In this document: positions 33,370 through 45,441 of the stretch, one piece after another | How positions within the stretch are numbered: position 1 is the stretch's first letter | How the letters are laid out: each line of letters begins with the position of its first letter | Origin: Dipylidium caninum | Taxonomy: Eukaryota; Platyhelminthes; Cestoda; Cyclophyllidea; Dipylidiidae | Length of the DNA: 64,000 nt | Reading direction: 5' to 3' | NCBI GenBank assembly: GCA_017562135.1 | Contig: QEYB01000895.1 | Span: 1,178,001-1,242,000, forward strand | The notes under the pieces: generated by a model | What the model was told of the DNA's origin: nothing | Seen by the model: only the letters and a program-made list of their open reading frames with translations | Databases searched by the model: none | Translations under genes and position numbers: made by a program

Positions 33370-36036
33370 GGTGAGTGTGTGCGCATGTGCATGTGAGCGT
33401 GTGAGTGTATCTGCTGCCGCGCTGCATTGTGCCGCACTCATTCTACGATTCCGCAGTCCTTCTGAGATCAGGGGGAACAAACTAAAATCTAAGGCGAGTT
33501 TTAATAACTCTTATGTGTTTTACACGTAATTGTCTAAGTGCCCTCACACTTGCTTGATTTACCACTCACTTTTTACCAAAATGTGACTAAAACTGTGGTT
33601 GTCCTTTTAGTATGACGCAATCATGGGCGGTTTTCTGAGCACATGAACGAAACACGTTCTTCTAAACCATCATTTTAAGGAGGTTTTACATCCAACATAT
33701 TGCACCATCCTTTTGCGACTGATCCATTTATTTGTTTTTGCTTCGGCTGAACTGATTCTAATTATGAGAAATGTCTGCACTCTACTTTTAAATGCTTTTG
33801 CTCTCAACTTTATCAATCTGCAACCGTAAAACGTCGTTTATTTGTACTTTTATATGCTGCTCAGACTGTTTTGGTTACGTCGTTGCATTTAGTGCGTCCT
33901 CAGCAGTTACTTCGAGCTCCATTTATGCCGAAAGCCAAGCCTCTGTTTTGAATACACGCACAAAGGGACGTATGTTTCAAAAGCCTCTGATGCACTCATT
34001 CGTAAAACGCTACCGTTATGCTCTCTCTTTGCAGAATTATTCGCCTTTGTTTTGTGTGTATTCAACATGTCTTGCGAGGACTTGTCCCACCTCACTTTTA
34101 AACTTATTTCCTGTCTCTGGGCCCTCGACGAATGGGCAAAAGTATTAATTCCGTACTTTCGAATCCTCTTTATATGAACTTGCAGTCGTTTTAAACTGGG
34201 CACAAAAAATTGGCCATTTGCATTCCGCCGAACTGTCTCGAGCGCGATGCGAGGCGTTGTCATATTAACGAGATGCATTCCACCACTTGACTTAGTGCAG
34301 GTCTTCCTTTCGGCCGTACTGCTGCAGGCTCTGTCTATTAAGAAAGTTTTTACATGCTGTTTCTGCCTTTTCGCCTTATTGTTGTCCAACTGTGAAATCT
34401 GTATTTAAACAGATTCGTAAGCATCTTCCAAGCGGTAAAGTTTTTCTCCTACAAACTCACCCCTGGGTATATTTGAAAATTACCAAGCAGACGGAAACGG
34501 TACAGTACCACTAACTGTAAGAGGTCTCCAATGAACATGAATTTAGGAGTGCTACTTCAAACGTAACCTCATTGACTGTCTAGTCCGCATGGCGTTGCGG
34601 TTAGACCCTCCAATTTACTTTTCGGTGTTTTCGAATGCTGTGCATCCTTCGGAAAGCCCTTTCGGCCGACGGACCCCGTCACTGCACTTAACAAAGCTGG
34701 GTAACTGCTACTCGCCGAGGGCCAAGTTCAGTTAAACCACGCAACTTTCCACCTCCGGCCCTCGGTGTTTTTTACTCTTGATTTCCGAGGCTGTTCTCAT
34801 TAAAATCATTTAGGAAAAAATAATTGAACCCTTCCGACGTCACATGGCTTATAGGCGTGGTGTAGATTTGCATACTTATACTTCGTTCTCTGTGCCATTG
34901 TGGAGAGATTAATTGCCTTCACCGCGTGGCCAGGACCGCATTCCTCGACCTTTCACACCGGCGTGCATCTCCTCTCACCTCCGATTATTCAGTTTGTTCT
35001 ACTTCTCAACCACACCCGAACAAGTGCACAACCGAGTATCTCATCTTCGGGAAGCGTTGACTTCTTCCAGGGCACGACTGCCGTCCCTGTTGTATATAGT
35101 ACCCTCGTTCTTTTGTGGCCAATTACCCACCAAAATCTACCTAATACTTTTCTTTTTTTATTGGAATGCTTTCTACTACGCTTCGCAAAGTGTTCGTCTA
35201 AATCTTGATATCACCAAAACTCAATTTCTCAATTTGGTCAGTCACATTTTACAATGGCACTAGAGAGAATCGCAGCGAGGATTGATCTTTGGACTACTGA
35301 TTCGACAGTGAGAATGTGAAAGCATGCCTATTTTAAGGCACAACTCCTCGGTCGAGCATGTCGGCCGACGGGTGCTGTGTCTGATCACCACGGGCTCCGC
35401 TACCTCACCGCCTCAAAAAGGGTCTTTTCTGTCGAGCAGACCGTAGTGTTGCGTTTTCACTTGGCTCCATGGCGCTTGCATAACGTGAGCTCAGTGCGCA
35501 GTCCTCCCTTGCTCCGTGGTCAGCATTCGCCGCAGATGCTGCCTCTGGTGCACCCTTCTAAGACGCGCAGAGCGAGTGCCCACCAAATTGACAGTCAGGA
35601 ATTATTTTTAATGCATTGCGCAGCAGCATAGCTGGCGACTTCCCTTGCGGGTGCGTATATGCGGGGATAGCTGCCATAGTTTCAGCTAGTAAATTGAAAG
35701 TGAACGAAGCGATGAGATCGGCTGCATCTGGTCAGTCACGAGAACGACTACAAGTGAACTGTAGAATTTGGCGTACACCTAACCTGGGCATATCGTCTCA
35801 TCGCCCCGATAGCCCGTTTCCCTTCCACCGCATCCCTTTTCCTTCGTCCACATTTGTCCTCCTGGTTATATCAGATTTGATGCTAACTTCACTCCTAAGT
35901 AGACAAAATCTGGGTTGTTTCTTATCGCAGTTCCATGACGCCCCGGGAACACAAAGTACTTTAATTCTTTGTGGTCAATATGGAGTTCTGTGACCATTTT
36001 TTTCCAGAGAATAATTGTATGGGGTCAGATTTTCAG
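31484..36036. other. Intergenic or 5' part of an unrecognised gene
   Basis: About 4.5 kb between the CDC20 start and the first supported exon of the next plus-strand gene. Many short open frames are present (for example 32656-33021 and 33792-34148, plus) but none has a recognisable motif or phase-consistent splice sites. The 5' exons of the gene ending at 37453 may lie here. A (GT)n microsatellite is at 33334-33410. Confidence 0.4.
33334..33410. repeat. (GT)n microsatellite
   Basis: About 13 pure GT units followed by interrupted GT/GGT/GC-containing repeats. The ORFs that read through it on both strands are repeat artefacts. Confidence 0.95.
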
Positions 36037-37453
36037 AAGGTAACTGCTGGAATTAGAATCATCCTTGAGAACGAGTTCGGCGACACACAGGAGCTTCTCG
36101 ATCCCGACAATGAAGTGGGTGTGGAGACCGACGGCACCACCTCATCCAAACACGACTGCGATAATGGAAAAATTCGTAAGTAACAAAGGTATTTACAAAA
36201 TGCCTGAGGGGTTAGCGGCCCTCCACCCTCCCTACCGTCTGTGAGAGTCGTTTGGCCTAGGTGAAGATGAAGATGGGCGTTTTTGTATGCTGTGCCTTCT
36301 CTCCTCCCCTTAGGAACACTCTCATTCGCCGTTAGTGCGACTCGGCTGGTGGTGTCCCTCCGATAGTTCGGGTTTGGTTGAAGAAGGCGGTTAAACAGTC
36401 TCTAATTACTGGAGTCTAATTCCTTACACAAAAAGGGTGAAATTTTAGGTCATTCCTTCAACTTAAATGAACAATAAATTTAAATACAAATTCTTAAATC
36501 CGCTCACGGTAGCATCCACTTTGGGCACGTTGGTGTTAAATACACCGTCGCTTTCACTGATTGTAGTGAGTTGGCAACCTCCCCGCCCAGTCTCCTCTGT
36601 AAGTCGCTTGGCAATTACAACGCATTTTCACCCAAATCCGCCTCACCACCCGACCAACTGCCATGCTAACTTTGCAACAGTGTGTCTTACATAAATTGAC
36701 TTAACACGGTTAACCATTCCTCTGCCCGAAAAACGCTTTCGACCCTCGCCCTTTACCAGAAGTGACCTCAGTCTCGACTTTTTTTCCAGGCGGACTCGAT
36801 ATGGATCTGTCTGTGAACCCGCTCTCAATCGCATCTTCTGTGTACTAAGTGAATGTCGCCAGAAACGGTGGAGGTGAATAAACTTCCTCCTATCAGTTCC
36901 GCTCACCCATACACTAAATCCTTGACCGTACATTGAGGCCCCTGAAAACTTCAGGCATTATTATTAATTAGGAGTTTCTCCTCTGCGCTAGGACATGTCC
37001 GTTGACTTGACTGGGGTTACCGGCTCGGAGGTGGTCGCCTGTTCCCTCGGGTGCCGCTGGACGGCCAGGCTCCACTATCCGCAACTGCTGTTTACAACTC
37101 ATCGCTCTTGCCAACTCGTATTTAATAGTTCCCCTCTAATTTTTACTTTCTTACGGGAGGGGAGTTAGCGAACTTCAGCACACGAATTCCACTCAGTACA
37201 ATTGCAAACGTATGCTGTAAAGGGCTTATCCCTGCATACCAAAATCATCTTCCTCCGACAGAATAGTCGATCCAACTGACGTTGGTCCAACCCCAACAAC
37301 TTAACATTCATTCTTTACACTCCAGGTGATTTTGCCCTTACATCGTGGTTCAAAACGTCCAGTGACCGCCAAAAGAAGCTTCAAATACTAATGGATGAGT
37401 ACAAAGGGCTCGTTGCCGCAGTGGAGCGAAGTCAGCAATCGAAGGAATCGTGA
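36037..37453 (+). CDS. Unrecognised gene, 3' exons only
   Basis: Two phase-consistent exons are supported: 36037-36175 (acceptor TTTCAG, donor GTAAGT, phase 1) and 37326-37453 (acceptor CTCCAG, stop TGA). The joined C-terminus reads KVTAGIRIILENEFGDTQEL, an acidic linker, then DFALTSWFKTSSDRQKK and LQILMDEYKGLVAAVERSQQ, an amphipathic helical end with coiled-coil character. No family comes to mind. Exon 1 here could begin about 29 bp earlier at another AG (36007). Upstream exons and the start codon were not found; they should lie between CDC20 and 36 kb. Alternative: a pseudogene fragment, but clean sites argue against it. Confidence 0.5.
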
Positions 37454-38384
37454 TTGACGCATCGCGGACTGTTGACCCTCGAAATACTTTGTCTTTCCTT
37501 TTTCACTGGAATCAAGTCTTTGTAGTTTATTTCTTCTACCCCATTAGAATGTGGCATTGCATCTTTGCTAAACTACCCCCGCGAAATGAAAGTTGGTGTG
37601 CCTTGTCAAAACTCGGATAGGCTGCTGAGAAATGGTCATTCTTACACTAGTCCCCCATTGGTGCTTTGCTCTAAACATACACTTCGGTAGTGCAAAATTA
37701 GGGGGAAAGGACTTAGCAGTTTCTTCTGCCGGCAACACTGGCGGTAGTGAGTCTCCCCAAAGGGGACTCTCGTTCATAACTCGTCAAGTGCGATAGGCCC
37801 AGCTCCCTTGGTTGCGTGATTGCCGTTTTTTTTCGAATCTATTCCTCTTAACAGACAATTAAGTTGTGTGAGGTGTTGCATCGAGTAGCCTGGTTGATCC
37901 ACCCGCACCACTTGCTCTCCGCTGAGGACATCTTAGTTGGAAGTCACAAGAGGCTCACTACTTGGATGTGCGTCTCTCGTTAAGAGGATCGTTCCGCTAC
38001 TAAGGCTCTTCATCATTGTGTTCTTGTTTCCTTGCTGCCCCATTCCCCAATGTTACGCCAACATATGACAATGACAGTAAATATAGTCTGAATGGGCAAA
38101 GCCTTGCATTCTCCGTTAGCTGAAATTCTCTCCAAATACTAAATCACTCGGCCCACTTTGCTATCGACCAAGAGATGAGCGCCAACGTCCAACTTTTCAC
38201 GTAATCCTAGTTTATTTGTTGCATATTTGCATTACATGGGAAATTGTTGGTTTTCCCCACATTAATTTCTTTAGAATGCTTGATTTAAAGTAGCCGCTTG
38301 GTCAAATGCAGTCCAAGCAAGGAATTTCGTCGACCTTAAGTCAACAGATGGGCACCCAGTCACAGTTCGCTCCCACACACACAT
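37454..38384. other. Intergenic between convergent unrecognised genes
   Basis: About 0.9 kb. No exon is visible. A 12-base match to the 5' start of 18S rRNA near 37890 does not extend and is treated as chance. Confidence 0.4.
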
Positions 38385-39419
38385 TTATTTTGCTAGCAGA
38401 GCGACACTTGGAACAGGCTGCGCCTGTTGCATGAGCTCATGGGCTCCCGCGGGCGGCGGTGTGGCGCCAGCGCCAGCGCCAGTGGTGGTTGTGGTTGTGG
38501 TGGTAGTAGTGGTAGTGCTGCTCTCGATCCTTCACACGCCAACAGCCCTTAAGAGGCACCGTCCCGGCGGAGGGTAGAGAGTACATGCATTAATCGTCGC
38601 TAACTTATCTTGTTATTGTCTTGAAAACCTAATTTTCTCCAACTCTTACGTACTTTCAACAGGAGTTTGCCCCTTGCGGGAAGTGAGGGGGGCGGGGGCG
38701 GAGGGAGAGGAGGCGAAGAACAAACACATTATTATTTGACCATAAACCAGAAGGTGTGCAAGTCACCTTACGCCTTGGTCATTAGTTTAATCAGAGCCTA
38801 ACACCTTTTTACCCTGTGACAGCCCACCGGTGCAGCCGATGTTACGCAAATAGGGTTAAAATGAACCTTCCTGTGAGGTGACCCCGTGTTAGAAATGCAG
38901 GCGCTGTCATCTCTTCTACTTGCTCGTTTTGAACAACAGCATATTCATTTTCGTAAATCGGAAAACCATGAATTTCACAGAAATTTACGTGCATCACTTA
39001 CGAGTAATTTATTTTGAGTGGCCTAAAAATTAGTGTAATTGAAATAATTTATTTCAATAATGAACATGCTTTTTTAATTTGCGTTGCAGTGATGTTTAAA
39101 AACTGCTAAAAGTAGTGGCGTTTATGATTTTCCTGAAAAAAGGTCAAAGAATGAAATCACTCGACTTTGGGGTCAACAGAGTACACTGAATGTAGTGAGG
39201 GGTGTTTTTTCGCAGGCAGTCTTGGGAACGAATCGGGGGATGATTTGGGGCCTGATTTACTGATAGACGTTGAGTAAGATACTGAAGGCGGCCTTGGATG
39301 ATCGAATCCATTGTAAGGCGCCCCAGCCGGAGCAGCCAGGAGACGACCATGTGGTCTTCTGTGCTCGGACAGCCAGTTTTTGTCGTTTTGTACCCAAACG
39401 CTATCCGAGATGAACAAAC
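38385..39419 (-). CDS. Unrecognised gene, 3' exons with Thr and Gly-Ala tracts
   Basis: Exons (minus) 39419-39161 and 38529-38385 join in phase 2 (GA plus G). The first reads LFISDSVWVQNDKNWLSEHR, then a basic, proline/serine-rich stretch (PYNGFDHPRPPSVSYSTSIS). The second begins IESS, continues with 11 consecutive Thr and a GAGAGA run, and ends HELMQQAQPVPSVALLAK. The stop overlaps an AATAAA. A third exon upstream is likely: 40861 is followed by a strong GTAAGC donor in the right phase, with PVIPLHSFLETGRPLLDHV and MEKHGLLFEQISLCS before it, but its acceptor is ambiguous because two frames are open. No family is recognised; a disordered tail of a larger protein fits best. Confidence 0.45.
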
Positions 39420-42400
39420 CTAAAGTATGTACGCGAATAACTTGTTTGCAGTCCAATTTACATAATTCTCCAGGTGAAATTAGTGGCGAGTTAGGTTACA
39501 AGAAAAATGCACTCGTTTCCCACACTGCCGTCTATCATTTCCATTCTTTTGATGCAGGCTGGCACAAACATTTACTGCATAGGCAGGGAGTCGGCATTGC
39601 CAAGTAGGACGCTCAGCCTACTGTCCACCTTACGGAAAAAAAGTAATATTAGCAGAATCATGTACTTGTAGACAGAAAATAGAGGGTGTGGTTGTTTGGA
39701 GGTTCAATCGTGCAAGTATGAAATAACCACAGTAAGGCTGCATCATGATCTGGGTGCCCACCTCGTAACTAACGGGGAAAGTATTCCAGAACTCAGGTGA
39801 ATAAAAGTCCCACTTACCAATGCAAAGGTGCTAGCAACATCGGTAGGTAAATTGACTGGCAGCGATCAAGTTGACCGTTACCAATGGTGGGTAAGATTTC
39901 TTTTAACTGATGGCAGCGGGGAAACAATGGACAGCGGTGCTCTCTCTAGGATGTGGTGGGTGACACGATTCTTCTGGTCCTATCATCAGCCCCCCTTCCC
40001 GCCCTGTCGCCCCCCGGGAGAGACAGACGGATGTGCCTCAAACGTTTAAAAGCACTAATTGATACATACGACTAGGTGATGACTTATAAGAAGAACAGGA
40101 TGCCCTCTGGCAAATCTCCATTTCACCGAGTGATTGTGACTGTCTACCTCGGTTCTATGAATCTTCTTTTCAACTATCCACTCTCGAGTTATGACTCCCT
40201 CTTATCGCTGATTGCCTTTACATACCGCGCACTTGAATTAGGCGAACTTGGCCTTCGTAGACAAGAGTCCAAAATGAAAATTTTACACTAAAGTTGGTTG
40301 ATCAGTAGTCAAATAAACAACGAGCTACTCGACTAAGCCACACTCAGATCTGCTAATGGTCGTATTTTATTTATGCAAATTCTTGTCCAACCCACGAATT
40401 GGGATGACCGGGTGCGCTAATAATGAAAAGAGGTAAATGAAAAAAAGATGTCTGAAAGCTCTTTCATCCCGACACTGTCTCCTCCGATTAGGCGTATCAC
40501 ACTTCCAAATTTACTTGTATAAACACAATTCATGCTCCCAATGACACAGCTAATGTATCAGCCGCAATGAAAGTTGGCATCGCCTCACTTAACCCAGTTT
40601 CATTCAAATGCATACGTTTCAACGTATTAGAAAAATGAGCGGTTCCGCCGGCGTCGCGGGAGGCTACCTGTCAATTTTTCGAAAAGCTATCCAGGAGCAC
40701 CCTTTCGATTTGTAAGGGGATGAACCATTCGGTAGCTATTATTCCATAACCAGAAGTACAGAAGCGACCCTCAATTTATACGTCATCATAAAGGCATGAG
40801 TAAACTCGAAACTTGCAATAGAGGAGCATCAAAGTAGGATGCTGTGACACGAAGCAAGCTTACGTGAGCATAAACTAATTTGCTCAAATAATAACCCGTG
40901 TTTCTCCATGTTTTCCAACGAAATGACGTGATCAAGAAGCGGCCTCCCTGTTTCTAAAAACGAGTGGAGTGGAATAACCGGAATTCGCCTGAAGTAATTC
41001 GGGGAGCCCTGAATAATCATTATTGGGAGTAGAGTTCTGTACGGAAGATTTGACACCGCAAAACCAGACATTGAGGGTTAAAAATATTGCGGCTCTAACG
41101 AATGTGACTAATAAAGCCATGTACTTACCAATTATTCGCTTGAAGAGCCTACTTGTAAATACGAAACTCGGCGGCGACAGCTCGGATGAGCAAAACACTT
41201 AGTTTACATTTTAACACATATTATGGGCATCCAAGACCCTAAATCGGAATGGAACCTAAAGCTTGACACTAATAGAAGCTGCATACCACATCAAGGGTGA
41301 AATCAAGTCACCACCCAAAATGTGTTGATGATAAAAACCCAGCCCCCCAGTTTGCCACACGGACGATGAAACCGCTAAATCAACACCAAAGGAGGCCAAG
41401 TGTTACCTTTGGGGGGGAAACACAGAGAAATGATCGAATTTATTTCGAAATTTTGACAACGTTGCCAAGGGAACAACGGTTTGGACATATAATCAAATAT
41501 ACGATAAGAGCCAATTGACTTCGCAGAAGTATACGAATTCACTTAGTATTATTCAAAATGGAATGTCCCACCTCACCGAAATGCCAGTTGGATTTTGTGT
41601 AGGTAGCATTCACGATCTAAAGAATCCAATGAACGTAAACGAGATAAGTGTCGCATTGGCTCTAAGCTAATCAGCAATGATAAGGTATCAAATAAACATT
41701 AAATTTAAGGATAAGCCCCGGTTTTTCGATGCGGGCCCCACTCAAGGGCCCTCGGATTATTAAGGTAATCTAAATACCCTAGGATATGCAAGATCAGGGT
41801 AGTGTGAGGCAGTTTAGTTAAAATGACGAACGAAAAGCCAAGAGAAGCAAGAGTGTAAAAGTGGCCGGAGAAAAAATCGAGAGATAAGGAAAAACAGCCG
41901 AGATGAGATCGAACCAATAACGCCTGTACCTTATCCGATTCACGTGGCGACCATAAAAAGACGGCCAAAGGGGAAAAGTGGTGCGTAAAGCTCGGGATTG
42001 AGCGAAGAAAGGTAAAAGATAAAGAGCCCTTTGTGGACGAACACGAAATAAGCATGGTCGCGGTTCAACTAGCGTTAAATTGGCGAAGAGAGGCTACTAA
42101 AGGTGAGGCAAAATTTTATGGAAAAGTGTCTTCTTATTCAAATAATAGAAAGAAGCTGGACTAACTTAAAGCAAATAACAATAAACGCAATTAAGTCCTT
42201 GCCATTTTTCATGTTTCGGTATGAGTTTTAAGTAATTCGAAAAAAACTTCCATATACATACCTTTAAGAGCCTCTTAATTATTGTAGCCAATCAAGAGCG
42301 CTAACGGCAGCTCACACAAGCTATATAAGTCCAGCCAGCGACTGTGCCGGAGGCTCGTGTATGCCTTCTTTCGCGTCGCGCAAATGTTAGCAGGCGGGGG

Positions 42401-42427
42401 TTTGCGCTAAACCAATACGCGGTTGCC
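39420..42427. other. Probable upstream part of the unrecognised minus gene; INTS6 promoter side
   Basis: Mostly without supportable exons. Candidate minus-strand exons lie at about 41010-40861 and at about 41186-41131 (ending before a GTAAGT donor), but their frames cannot be settled. The 116-codon minus-strand frame at 41705-42055 has no motif and unusual Phe/Leu content and is not called. The last about 110 bp are the INTS6 upstream region. Confidence 0.35.
42323..42329 (+). promoter_or_regulatory. Candidate TATA box of INTS6
   Basis: TATATAA followed by G, about 99 bp before the INTS6 start codon, in an otherwise mixed-composition stretch. Spacing is compatible with a short 5'UTR. It is the only TATA-like element with sensible placement that I could find upstream of a named gene. 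Confidence 0.4.
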
Positions 42428-45235
42428 ATGACAATATTTTGTTTTGTTGTCGATAATAGCGCATCAATGAACCAAAGAACCTATCAGGGCACGACCCTGT
42501 TAGATTCGGCGAAAACGATAGTCGAAACGCTATTTAAAGTGGTTCTAATTTGGTTGGTTGACTTTTGATAGGTGCGTATGAATAAATGTCGCACGGATCG
42601 CTACTTCTTGTTTACGCTCAACGAGTACCCTCGTAATTTTCAGGTTTGCTCCGGTTTTATTTAACTTGTGTCAATTCCAGTTGACTGGTTGGAGGCATAG
42701 TTGTGATTTAACTGCTTTTCACGCTGCTCTTAGCAAAATTAATCCCGATGGTACACTGAGCCTCGGTAAAGGTATTGCGTATGCGTTTAAGTTACTTAAC
42801 CTCAACCGTATGCAGACTGGCTTCGAAACATATGGATTGGTAGGCAGGAATTTGGTGCTTTTAAGAAGTTTAGGGGTTGTATATCTCCTCCGTCGAGCCT
42901 GCTGTTGTTATCGCTGTAACGCAATATTACGCTTCCTTCGAGGTCGACAATGGAGTAAGTTATGTCTCACGTTATTGCTCGTAGGTTGCATCGGAAATCC
43001 CAGGAGGTGATTTGACCGCCGGCTCCCACCGGTGGGATTACTGGCTGCACGGGATACTCTTACATAGCTCCGGTCTTATTGAAACCGTATACGACACGTC
43101 CAGACCCCATCCATTGGACCACTCTTCGTCTGCTTTACTTTCCTGCACTCAAACCGGAGGCGAGGTGTTCGTTTTGTCAGATCTCAGAGCGATTCCACAA
43201 TACGTTGAAGCTGTTAACTCAAAGTGTCATCAGGGTGTTGTGATTGATCTTGTCGATGTTTCTGGTAATGCAATTAAACTAATTTACCTCCTTAGTTCCC
43301 AAAGAATCAGTTACGATCAAGCAACTAGTTCTTTTAAGAGAAAATGTGAAAATACCTTCCTTTTGGCCAATTCCAGAGGGTTTCTTTCCAACTGAAGAGC
43401 TTTTGGCAGCTAAGTTGGTATGCTATCTTTTATCACTCATGTGAAATAGCCTTCTCGTCCGTCGAACCCCGTTGTCCATACATATATGTCTAGGGAAGCA
43501 CCTCCTAAATTTATGGACTGCTTTCCTATTGATAGATATGAGTTGGAACCCTCGCGGTTCACACGGAAAGTCATTGATTGTCGTGATGCTTCTGTGATTT
43601 GGCCGTGTGTCGTGCCGAAGAGCGGTCAACATGCAGACGCTCCATTTGGTTACTGTAAACTCTCGCCAGACCTGTTGACCGTCCATCTGCATGTACTTCC
43701 GTATAACTACCAAGAATTATCGGAACTTCTGGGTACTGTTTTATCCACTCATTATTACCTTTAGGTGAATTATATGACATCAACGGTTTACGCATGACGG
43801 AAGCTTGGATCTCGAAGCTAACCAATTATCTTATGAATATACCACGGTATTACTATGTGGTAAGCGTGCGACTTGTGATTATGTTGCGATAGCCAATATC
43901 CAAAGCATTTGAGCGGTTAGGATTCCAAGGTGTGATTAAACCTGAAGTACTAAGTCGAACATTTTCATTTCAATTCAAAAATGGTTTGCAGAGGCACCAA
44001 CACGCCGCGCAGTATGAGTACGAGGAACTTGTGCGTAAGGTATCTGCTGCTGATCCAATTCCTCTTGTTAAGGTGTGTGACTTCTTGTATCGTGAACCGT
44101 TTGCCCTGCACAGACCTAATTCGGAATTTAAAACTTTTAGATGCCAAAGATTTCACTGCCGATCTCTCTAAGTGAGTATTCGGAATTAAGGGCGTTCGGA
44201 ACTGTAATGAAGCCTTCCGCTAGAATGCTGTACGAAAACCCATGCAGTATTTCACGACGAAAATTGAGAATAATGTTGCCCAAACTCAGAGATAATTTGA
44301 AAGCTATAATTGCCGGCCGGAGTAGGTCGCCCTATGGATAAGGAGGGGATCCACAATCAAGCTCTCAGCGAAATGGGGGATTATGTAAATTACAGATATG
44401 CTCAACCACATATCGCTCCATTGCGTGAATTGATGCCGGGTCCTGAACGTGTGGATACCTTCGGAAATCCCTTTCGTCGCAAGTCCAGTGCTGGGTTCGT
44501 AGTTGACGAAGTCTCTGTTGATGATGTTGGATTTTCCGGTACCTCGCCATCTGGTCCATCATTTGGTAATAGAAGGCGTTCCTCTATGAAACCCAATGAA
44601 AAAATACGAGGTGGTTGTTTTGCTTCCATTAATTTCCTTTCATTTAGGTCCTATTCCTCCGCATGTTAAGTTTTCTACATTGTTATTATCAAGGAATTCT
44701 TCCCCGTCTCCTCAACGTGACGACATCTCTTCACATCTTTGTAAACCTTATTTTAGTTTTTTAATGTTATATTCAGCCTCGAATGTGAATGGTGAAGTAA
44801 ATCATTCAACCTCACAAAGTAATATATCTCCATTGAACGCTGACATGCGGGCAGCGTATGGAGAAGCGAAAAAGTACTCTTTCGAGGATGAGATGACATT
44901 TAATATCAACAGAAGTCTGGTTGACGAGCTTATCGAAATAGTTCGTAGTCCTAAGATAGGTAATTTGCTATAGAGGTAATATTTCAAACTTTTCAGACGG
45001 TGGTCAGGTATTCAACATACTTTTAAAGTTTGTCGGAAGTTTGCGACAGAAGTATGATTCAGTGTCGTTTGTGATGGCGGAAGCTTTGCGCTTCAAACGA
45101 ATAGATCTCTACGATTTACTCAACGAATGGCGTACTTACCTAGCTGTGTCCACAGTAACACCTCAACACGTGGTGGGTCCTACCAACGGCTTGCGCTCTG
45201 AACATTCCTCGCACCTCGTAAATGGATCAAAGTGA
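42428..45235 (+). CDS. INTS6: Integrator complex subunit 6
   Basis: Subunit of Integrator, which cleaves snRNA and paused Pol II transcripts; INTS6 recruits PP2A. Exons 42428-42538, 42572-42643, 42681-42839, 42874-42954, 42985-43264, 43296-43417, 43450-43732, 43765-43859, 43893-44072, 44141-44321, 44362-44610, 44648-44740, 44777-44959, 44997-45235 give 775 residues (human 887). N-terminal VWA domain with a DxSxS metal site (VDNSASMN, Asp9/Ser11/Ser13), LLNLNRMQTG, EPAVVIAVT; middle FPIDRYELEPS, LPYNYQELSELL, IAPLRELMPG, DTFGNPF; C-terminal helical INTS6/SAGE domain (VRSPKI ... LRQKYDSV ... ALRFKR). All 13 introns are 30-68 bp and twelve are 40 bp or less. Frame jumps at 43265 and 44322 are fully explained by GT-AG introns. 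The 44741-44776 intron is 36 bp, stop-free and in frame. Confidence 0.95.
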
Positions 45236-45325
45236 TGCGTTTGTACTACAGTAATTATGTACATATGCACATACCTGTATATAGTGTACAAAGATATGCA
45301 AACGCTTTGCATAGGTCAAATGGTT

Positions 45326-45331
45326 AATAAA
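45326..45331 (+). terminator. Candidate poly(A) signal of INTS6
   Basis: AATAAA followed by a T-rich stretch, 91 bp after the INTS6 stop and 111 bp before the NTAN1 start codon. Confidence 0.6.
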
Positions 45332-45401
45332 TTTTTATATTGGTAAAACCAGTGATTTTGTTTTTTATTCGTTCTTGACATCCACTAATGATTGAATGCA
45401 G

Positions 45402-45411
45402 TGTATTTTAG
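45402..45411 (+). other. Candidate trans-splice acceptor of NTAN1
   Basis: TGTATTTTAG ends 30 nt before the NTAN1 ATG and 80 nt after the INTS6 poly(A) signal. In flatworms this spacing (poly(A) signal, short gap, acceptor, start codon) is what is seen when a downstream gene of a polycistron is resolved by spliced-leader addition. A 5'UTR intron is the alternative. Confidence 0.45.
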
Positions 45412-45441
45412 GTCGGAACAGACGGGGTGTATTAATAGACG

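Noticed and set aside
37886..37905. CCTGGTTGATCC, resembling the 5' end of 18S rRNA
   Set aside because: The match is 12 bases and stops there; no further rRNA sequence follows.
41705..42055. 116-codon minus-strand open frame
   Set aside because: No start context, motif or splice sites; Phe/Leu-rich composition as expected from antisense of purine-rich DNA.
43981..44175. Alternative INTS6 reading with LLDAKDFTADLSK and a 19-bp intron after it
   Set aside because: The AACTTTTAG acceptor at 44140 with a GTGTGT donor at 44073 gives a canonical 68-bp intron, and the resulting SEYSELRAF aligns better with the family.
44310..44345. Apparent frameshift in INTS6 (one frame ends in TAA at 44341, the next begins upstream)
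   Set aside because: A 40-bp GT-AG intron (44322-44361) gives the correct phase on both sides and keeps the conserved SEMGDY region.
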